Notes under the pieces: model-generated
What the model saw: the letters and a program-made list of their open reading frames with translations, nothing else
Database searches by the model: none
Told to the model about the DNA's origin: nothing
Shown: positions 56,597 to 64,000 of the stretch, piece after piece
Position numbering within the stretch: position 1 is the first letter of the stretch
How the letters are laid out: the number at the start of each line of letters is the position of its first letter
Source: Diadema setosum
Lineage: Eukaryota > Echinodermata > Echinoidea > Diadematoida > Diadematidae
Assembly (NCBI GenBank): GCA_033980235.1
Contig: CM067077.1
Coordinates: 1,051,501 to 1,115,500, forward strand
Direction of reading: 5' to 3'
Length of the DNA: 64,000 nucleotides
Position numbers and translations under genes: made by a program

Positions 56597-58680
56597 ATGG
56601 GACCCTCCGCAATGATAACTATAAAGATAGTGAATCAATCCAAATACAATTTCAGGGTATGAAACTATAACTTATTACCCACATCTTACAGAAAACCCCA
56701 TTCGACTTGCTTCAGTGGTCAAAGAGAAATGAGGAGTTTTGAAAAGCATTTCAATTTAAATCCATTCGGCAACTGTATGATACAACATAAAAAATTGCAC
56801 ATTATAAAAGACATAACATTCAAAGGCCAGGACCCCTTGTAAGCAACTAGTGCTTGTTATGGGGCCCCTTTGCAGCAATTAAACAATCAATAACAAAAAT
56901 GCAATTAAGCATAATTATATCAAGTATATCGAAATTTCTGTCATAAGTAGTAAATAAAAAAATACAGAATTACGTTACAATATACACATAGACATACGCA
57001 AGCATACACTCAGTAAAAAATGCAATGCAAGAGATTGGTAAGAGGGTGAAGAAACGAAGATAAAGAAAGAAGAAAAAGTACAGCTGTTGAAGTCTACTCA
57101 GTCAAGGATGATAGTTTTTTAAATGTAATGCGTTTGAATAGGGTTCTGAAAAGAGTACGTGTAGTACTGGATTTAAGATCAGAAGAAATTATTATCCCTT
57201 CTTTTCAAGTTCTGTCCATTGGATTCACACATTAATAATTATGCAGTTCCAAGAACATCCAAGTGCTAAACTTGAAAGAGTCAGGCCCATGATGTGCTTT
57301 ACAACAATCCACATTTCTCTGTGATCACCTAACCAAATTGAATGGGGTTTTCTGCAAAATAGAGCTAAGATGTGATATCTTATATAAGACCCTTGAGTAT
57401 AATAGCATTATTTTAGTCAGTTTAATCATATTGGGAGTTATCAATGCGAAAATCCAATTGTAATTTTTAGGGACATACTGTAGATCGGGAACATGCACTT
57501 TTCTGAGATGGGTACCTCACTCTGTCCCATACATTGGTGTACCATATCCTTCATCAATGATAATAGAATCCTTTGTGTTGTATTAAATAAAGTAGGCGTA
57601 ACTGATGTGCTACTTCATTGAGTAAGCTGCGTAGGCCATGACGTGTCTAGTTTGACCGTGCTTTCCCGTAGTTTTCATGTATTCATTACTGTAAGTGAGG
57701 GGGTGTCATCAGCAAAACGTTAATAACAAGCGGGTGTATAAACAAAAACAAAAACACTTTATCGACAGCCCAGTGTTGCGGATTCAACTCAAAACACGGA
57801 TGAGCGTGATTGTGAATGATATAGTAAGATTTGTTTTCCTTTTTACCATGCGGAGCTAAAATTAGGGATTTCTATCAAAAGATGCCCCTTGGGGGCTTTC
57901 TCTCAGCCTAAAACCTTGTTTCCTCGATAATTCATTCGTGGCTGTTTGGTTGTATTCGAAGGAGGGAATCGGCCTTATACCGAGAACTTTCTGTCCGAGT
58001 TCATTCCACGCATGTTGTCAACATTTCCAACTAAATTGTTACGTCAGTTCGGTATACAGTAATCAATTCACCTTTTATCGTGCCACAATCAGCGTTAATG
58101 TGGTCACAGTGACGCTGGACATTTCCAAGATTGCTGTAAAGGAGAGCGTATAGAATGGCGGGAATCTCGGATTCTTCACGTTTCACATCCACGGGGATAA
58201 GCACTGTAAATTAGAATATGATCAAAACAGAAGAAAAGTAACTTGACCTGACAAAGATAATGAAGATTGTTAGTTGTTGTTACCCTTTAAGGACTGACAT
58301 TAACCCCAATGACGTAATACATTCGCATGTCTAGAAGAATGCATGTTAACCAATAACGTGTATAGAATATGGTCATAATGAAGTCAGGATTGTTAACGCC
58401 TATGCAAGCGGGAGTCTGAAACAAAAATCCTGACAAATTGGCACACAATATTTCAATACATAGTCCAGCTGCAATTTTAAACGTGGACTCAACATGAATT
58501 CTTACATCACATATATATATATATATATGTTGATATATATAGTGTGTTTTAGTAGTAGTCATGAGAAATTTCTAATCTTTTACTTAGTATCAAAAAGGCA
58601 GTAATGTACTGTTTTTGCAACAGTAGATGTAAAATTAGAATTAGTGATATTCTTGCGTCGAGTTGTGTGGTTCTTTTTTA

Positions 58681-59345
58681 TTGCAACTGATTGACAAATC
58701 GCCCTTCATCTACGCAAATAGCACCGAATTAATGATTATTTTAGTAGTAGCCATGTTAAAAAAAGATACTTGGCATACAAACGCAGCACCCACCACTGGC
58801 TGTTGGGGGAAACTCAGGGACTAGTGGATATAAGACGCCTGTCCGGTGATCAGGAGGTCGTTGTATCGAATCCTTCCCGAGTATGCCTATGATTGCATGT
58901 TTTTTTTTCTTCTTCTCATGGCTACTGCTAAAACGCTGGTTAATTCGGTGTTATTTAACCCATATCGGGCCAACGCACCTGTGTATACAAACACCCAAGT
59001 GGCCCAGCACCATTCGCGCACACACGCCGACAAACAACTCTCCGACAACTCTCCAAACAATCGCTTTTTATTAGCAAGCAATGAAAAAAACATAGACAAG
59101 TTACATATCATTTGAAAGAGGAAAAAATCTCTTTAGTATGGTATATAACATGCTGCCATTCAATGCATATACGTACAGTCATAGTACTCAGCGGAAGTGA
59201 ATGACGTCATTCATATGTCATTTTATTCACTGGGATATTCCTTATGTTGCCCCTGCGGCGTTCGGACGAACTACGGAATATCCCGTATATAGTTGGCCCG
59301 AATGGGTTAAGTCGATGAAGGACATTTTGTCTATCGTGCTGCAGT
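58681..59345 (+). mobile_element. Second fold-back SINE, diverged, with a nested MITE
   Basis: An inverted tail (58681-58780, GCAACTGATTGACAAAT onwards) is followed by the SINE head (CTAGTGG near 58821, TCGAATCC near 58866) and a direct tail. That tail is broken at 58958 and resumes at 59311 with GTCGATGAAGGACA. The break is a TTAA element. The architecture is the same as at 35577-36293. Confidence 0.7.
58959..59306. mobile_element. 348-bp TTAA element nested in a SINE tail
   Basis: TTAA at 58955-58958 and 59307-59310. Ends are CCCATATCGGGCCAAC and GTTGGCCCGAATGGG. The SINE tail sequence continues on either side, which proves a later insertion. Confidence 0.85.
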
Positions 59346-59386
59346 AGATGCAAAAGATAAAATGCTTAAAATGAGTAAAAGCTTAA

Positions 59387-59737
59387 AGTCATAATTTAAC
59401 ATTGGCAGATGGAACAAAAACCCAGCATTAGTGCTTCAAAATAGTTCTAAAATGTGAGCTAGGGATAGAAACAACCAATGTAAAAGTTTGAACAAGTTTA
59501 ATTGATGTTAAGTATAGTTAGATATACAAAATGTGAACAAGAGTTGTTATAAAAATGTTTCCACACTAAACCGTCTACAGTTATGGTTTAATGAGAAAGA
59601 TAATGATTTCTCCTTATATTTTAGGCTTACAATTGCATGATAGGATGTTTTATGATACAACTAATCTACACATATGCATCAAAAGTGATATCTTGAACAT
59701 TTTTTTAAATCACTCCTCCCAAAGGTAAACAGGACCT
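59387..59737. mobile_element. TTAA repeat (AGGTGCTGCTTACC family), reversed copy
   Basis: TTAA at 59383-59386 and 59738-59741. In reverse complement it aligns with 52154-52688 through GTTTAGTGTGG, TTAACATCAATTAAAC and AGCACTAATGCTGGG. Confidence 0.75.
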
Positions 59738-61718
59738 TTAACTTTTTGATAAGCTGGGAAAATAAGTCACCAATGTACAGGAGTCGTTGTTCTATAGAAT
59801 ATTTTGTCCTATACCATATGCCAATATGCAATCTCTGGGACGTAGATTGTGGATTAGTCATGGCTTATTTTGTTTGAAATTTCATTGAAAGATGGAAAAA
59901 ATTCAATAAAGGATCAGCTTCAGGAAAAAAATGCACTTTTTTTTGGTAGTACTCCTTTTCCGTTTCTCTTTCTTCATTTTGCATGTCATTTCATATTTGA
60001 TTTCATATATTTAGTTTTCCCTTTGATACAGATTAAAGATATTCATATACATGGGTAATCCAAAATACACTCCAGAAAATGACATTGCGTTATCAGATAA
60101 AAATCAATTATAATTTATCATTGCAGTCTAGCCGTTAAATTTCGATTTTCCCCACTTCGTCTATCTCTTACCCAAGTGTGCTCACTTTGATTGCTGGTCA
60201 TTTGGAATTCACTACCAGTATTCGAGATTCAAAATATAACAGGACATACAAAAAAAAAAAAAACTCAAAATATTTCTCCTCGCCAAATATCAGCTTCACG
60301 TTGCTTCACACTTGATTGCGATTTCTTTTATTCTCGTGTATTCCAACTGTTCACAGTCAGGTGATCCCATCACTGCAAGCCCTTGAGGCTTTTACGAGAT
60401 ACTTTTTCTTTCACTTTACTTCACTTCTCTTTTCTTGTTCTTTTTAAAAGTCTGACTTGTTACCACTTCGTTATGATGACCTATGTCATCCTTCTATCGT
60501 GTAAAACGTGTGAATTATGCTGTAATTCCATCTTTTTTTAATTGTTTATAATATTGTAAACGTTGAAAGAGATAAAGGAGAGTTTTATGCTTTCGGTCAT
60601 ACTTTACTTAGCCCTTTTCCCTTTTCTTTCGTTCTTTCTCCATCTTTCTCTTTATTCTCCCTTCATCTATTTTTCCAGATATATTTCTTTCTGTCTACTT
60701 TCCTTCCTGTTTTTTCTGTTTGTTTGTTTGTTTGTTTTTTTTATTTCTCTCTTACTTCTATGTCACGACGTGACGTCGACGTTAGATATCAAGGCAATGA
60801 ACAGATTCATCCTCGGGAGGATATCATTTTGCAATCCAACCCTTTGTGCATACATACAAGGACAAGCTGCTTTCACCAACGTGATCCAAGTCTATAAATG
60901 AGTTAAATGACAATGCTACATGGCAATAATGATTATAATCAGATGATAATATAATCGTAATGACAATAACCTCTACAAGAACACTAATTTTCCATTGGAA
61001 AGGTTACCTTCGCATGCCTGGAGAGAATAGACAAGACAATATATACATAATGATGTCTTGTTGTCAATATCTATATGTTTCTTTGCCTCCATTATAGGTA
61101 AAACTGTATATTTCATATGCATATCATTTTCTTTCTTTGGTCATCTCTTCCCTTTTCCTTCGAAACCTTCACCAACCAAGAGAATTCGTGAGATATGAGA
61201 TATGTCTGTAAGGAATTCAGATTTATGCAATTTAGGTGAAAAAATAAACCAAACAACAAAGAGGACAATAATAATTGCCTGTTCTCCTCTTTTTCTCTTC
61301 CAGGCGAAAGACAAACCTACCGTGGGGCCATCGATGCTGAAAAGAAGACTGGAATTCTTTTTTTTTTTTTAGGAGGTGCTGAGTGGATAATTATGATCTG
61401 CCAAAACTTGTGTATACTTTATGGGCCAGTAATACGGGCAGCAACTCTAAAATCGTAACGGACGGAGTCTCATCACTCAAGAAGATTAATGGTAAACACT
61501 CAAACACTCTTGTGTGTGATTTGATTGGCTGAGACGTATGCCGTCTGGAATTCGTGCTCAAACATTTAACAGCCTATGTCGAGCTTATAATCTGCTATTG
61601 GCTAATCTAGGATCGTTATACTTCTGTATGAGTTTGAACTATCGATCGCTTTTCACGATAACATCTCTGTGAGCTGGTACTTTCTCCACGCTTGCCTCCT
61701 CATGTACATATATAGCAC

Positions 61719-61783
61719 ACACACACCCACCCCCACACACGCGCACACGCATACACACACGCCCACACACGCACGCACACACA
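61719..61783. repeat. Imperfect (CA)n microsatellite
   Basis: CA repeats interrupted by CCC, GCG and GCC. Confidence 0.85.
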
Positions 61784-62149
61784 TATAAGATCGTACATAT
61801 AAAATACGTATTTGGGTGGTTTTCTTTTTTTTTTTAAATACTATTATATTATGCTTGAGTATGAGTGCTCAGAACTTCATATGATTACTGCAATACTATG
61901 TAAGACAAACAAAGAAACAAAAGGATGTTTTTAGCAATATTATGCGTGCGTCAGCACACAAATCATGCTGTCAAGTGAAGCAATAATAAAAACTACATTC
62001 TGATCATCAGTCCGTCATTCAATAAACGTTAGCAAATAGAACCATGATTTTTTTCTAAAGATTGATTAAAATAGGTAATATATCCGAAAAGGCGAAATAA
62101 TAAACCAATCTCGAACAGTCAATCGTCATCACAAAAGTCGACATAAGGT

Positions 62150-62385
62150 GATAACCCTTTTTAATTGGACCTCTCAGTTTTCTTCAGTTGTCCCCTCTAA
62201 ACATAACTTAGTATGTTTTCCGGTATGTATGTATATTTTTATTAGTTTGTGGACTATCCTTTATTTATCGTACTTTGTAATGTGTATAATTATGCTTATG
62301 ATAGAATTCCTGATTTACTTTGTGCTATGTTTTGTTGGAAGTAAGATGAGAATGAAATAAAAAATGCAATGAAATGAATTGACCC
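62150..62385 (+). repeat. Possible 3' end of a non-LTR element
   Basis: AATGAAATAAAAAATGCAAT followed by GAAATGAATTG resembles the tails of Jockey/CR1 elements. Upstream sequence is T-rich without clear homology. Confidence 0.35.
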
Positions 62386-63276
62386 TATCCATAGAATGTG
62401 ATAACTAAGACAACCGAGGGAGTCAACATTACGATACCAATTTAGAGTCATTACAACCTCATTTGAAACGTCACTTTCATAATATTTTGAAACATGAATT
62501 GGTTTAAATTTATTTCATTCTGATGAAAATATGACGTTCATCACATGTACAGTGATCGCATTATCGATCGGCTATGATCCTGCTAGCCTAACCAGCGAAA
62601 AACTCCCTTAATTAACGAAACTGTTTTTGTCCCATAGAAATTGGATGACTTGTTTTTCACCTCCTCATTCTCATCTGACGGTCATTGATATTTCAAACGT
62701 GTTACATTTTCTTTTTGATTGGTGTGATATTTGGTTAAGGTGTGAACGGTCAGCTCACGCACATCCGGGACCTGAAAGGCGTACAGCTGCCGCAGGTGTT
62801 GTTAGAATATCGAGTCGACCTTGAGCCCTTTTCGGCTGGGATTCATGCGCGACATAATGCGTCAAATCTTCTCTAACACCCCTGAACTATTTGTAGAATA
62901 GATTGAGGCATGTTTGACATTTATGCAGGTGATTATTATGTATCATGACACGGTTGATTCCCAGCGATATTAAATATCTGCAGCTTGGCCGCTGTTAATT
63001 GTCGTAAATATTTTGTATGTTGACGGTAGTGATGAAGGTGGGTGTTAAAAGAATAAGTTTCGAGCCAAGTATTTTTTTCTTAAAAAAAAAATAAGAACAG
63101 AAGAGAAGAAAGAAAGCAAAACCTTAGCTTTTTTCTAAGTTGCAATCTGCCTCCTTGTCCGGTCGATTTTGGTTCCACTTCATTTTGTTTGTACGTACAA
63201 TGCAAGCGTGTGCCTGTGTGCATGCGATAGTACAATAGTAATATATGGACGTTCGTCAAGGGGAATTCTAATACGA

Positions 63277-63279
<3 letters not shown>

Positions 63280-63334
<55 letters not shown>

Positions 63335-63352
63335 TGTGTGTGTGTGTGTGTA
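63280..63352. repeat. (TG)n microsatellite
   Basis: About 35 TG units with one TC interruption, abutting the minisatellite to the right. Confidence 0.93.
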
Positions 63353-63966
63353 GTTCCATGACATTTGCTCCGGTGACATATGCTCCGACGACAATTGCTC
63401 CGAAAAATGCGACAAATGCTCCGCGACATTTGCTTCGCGACAATTGCTCCGCCGAAATTTGCTCCGTCGACAAATGCTCCGGCAACATTTGCTCCGCCGA
63501 CAAATGCTCCGGCGATATTTGCTCCAGCGACATTTGCTCCGGCGACGTTTGCTCCTACGACAAATGCTCCGGCGACATTTGGTCCAGCGACGTTTGCTCC
63601 GGCGACATCTGCTCCTACGACAAATGCTCCTAAGGTGCGACATAATATTGCTCCGGTGACATTTGCTCCGGCGATATTTGCTCCGATGACAATTGCTCCT
63701 ACGACATTTGCTCCGACGTCATTATGATGCAAAGGTCTGAAGGTACTCACAGGTACGACCTTTGCTCTTCCAACGTTTGCTCCTACAACAAATGTTCCGG
63801 CGACATTTGCTCCAGCGACGTTTGCTCCGGCGACATCTGCTCCGATGACAATTGCTCGAAGGACATTTGATGCAAAGATCTGAAGGTACAGTCAGGTACG
63901 ACATTTGCTCCTCCGACATTTGCTCCGGAGACAAATGCTCCGGCGACAGTTGCTCCAGCGACAAAT
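63353..63966. repeat. 15-bp minisatellite (GCTCCGGCGACATTT units)
   Basis: About 35-40 degenerate 15-bp units in near-exact register. A longer module (GATGCAAAGRTCTGAAGGTAC) recurs at 63726 and 63869, 143 bp apart. Because 15 is a multiple of 3, five-residue periodic reading frames stay open on both strands; none looks like a real protein. Confidence 0.9.
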
Positions 63967-64000
63967 GAAAGTTAAGAACATCAAAACACAACACCGTCAG

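Larger units (their letters stand above)
54005..58680. other. Intergenic, mostly featureless
   Basis: AAAC-type arrays (54222-54252, 55088-55153), a CpG-rich patch (55480-55800), a CA tract and an (AT)n near 58508. No gene is supported. Confidence 0.5.
59740..63079. other. Intergenic, AT-rich
   Basis: T-rich stretches give hydrophobic-looking frames (for example 60563-60901) without homology. No gene or bounded element apart from those listed. Confidence 0.5.

Noticed and set aside
60563..60901. 112-codon hydrophobic frame resembling a membrane protein
   Set aside because: Pyrimidine-rich sequence (CTTT/TTTG runs) makes Phe/Leu codons by composition alone; no homology.
63353..63966. CRISPR-like array
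   Set aside because: Units are contiguous 15-mers without unique spacers, in an animal genome.
63080..63994. Long frames on both strands near the right edge
   Set aside because: They are produced by the 15-bp minisatellite and (TG)n tract; codon register explains the lack of stops.

Overview
This is a metazoan nuclear window with intron-split genes, GT-AG introns, no operons and dense transposon debris. The best guess is a marine deuterostome, probably an echinoderm (sea-urchin-like): many 'taggcctac' and 'tacatgta' words, several small MITE families, tRNA-derived SINEs and a non-LTR retrotransposon. Phylum is an inference; species cannot be read from the sequence.

Two conserved protein-coding genes are present and can be assembled exon by exon. 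WDR33 (plus strand, coding 9815-34536) has 14 coding exons whose phases all fit, giving 1050 residues. It is the poly(A)-signal-recognising WD40 subunit of CPSF. CYB5D1 (minus strand, coding 42691-47079) has 4 coding exons and 214 residues, and is a cytochrome-b5-like ciliary protein. The two genes converge tail to tail across about 8.2 kb.

Layout. 1-4779: gene-free, with a tetranucleotide array, a tRNA-derived SINE and a 323-bp MITE with a 9-bp target duplication. About 4780-5230: CpG-richer stretch with a ZNF143-type motif and splice donors, the candidate WDR33 promoter and 5' noncoding exon. 5340-9733: probable first intron, with nested inverted repeats, a non-LTR relic and a TTAA MITE. 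9734-34536: WDR33 body. Its introns hold many elements, the largest load being in introns 6 and 7. 34537-42690: WDR33 3' UTR, a fold-back SINE composite, small MITEs and a large hairpin. 42691-47150: CYB5D1. About 47795-50790: 5'-truncated non-LTR retrotransposon with a frameshift between its endonuclease and reverse transcriptase parts. 50790-64000: no recognisable gene. This part holds MITEs, a second fold-back SINE with a MITE nested inside, a CTCF-like motif, a CpG-rich patch with a YY1-like motif, and a 15-bp minisatellite at the right edge.

The features most worth attention are the lineage-specific C-terminal half of WDR33 (nine D-x-D-x-R motifs, a charged single-helix candidate and no collagen-like region), a uORF that overlaps its start codon, the recurring fold-back SINE architecture, and the large set of TTAA-flanked elements. 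I see no CRISPR array, rRNA gene or intact tRNA gene.
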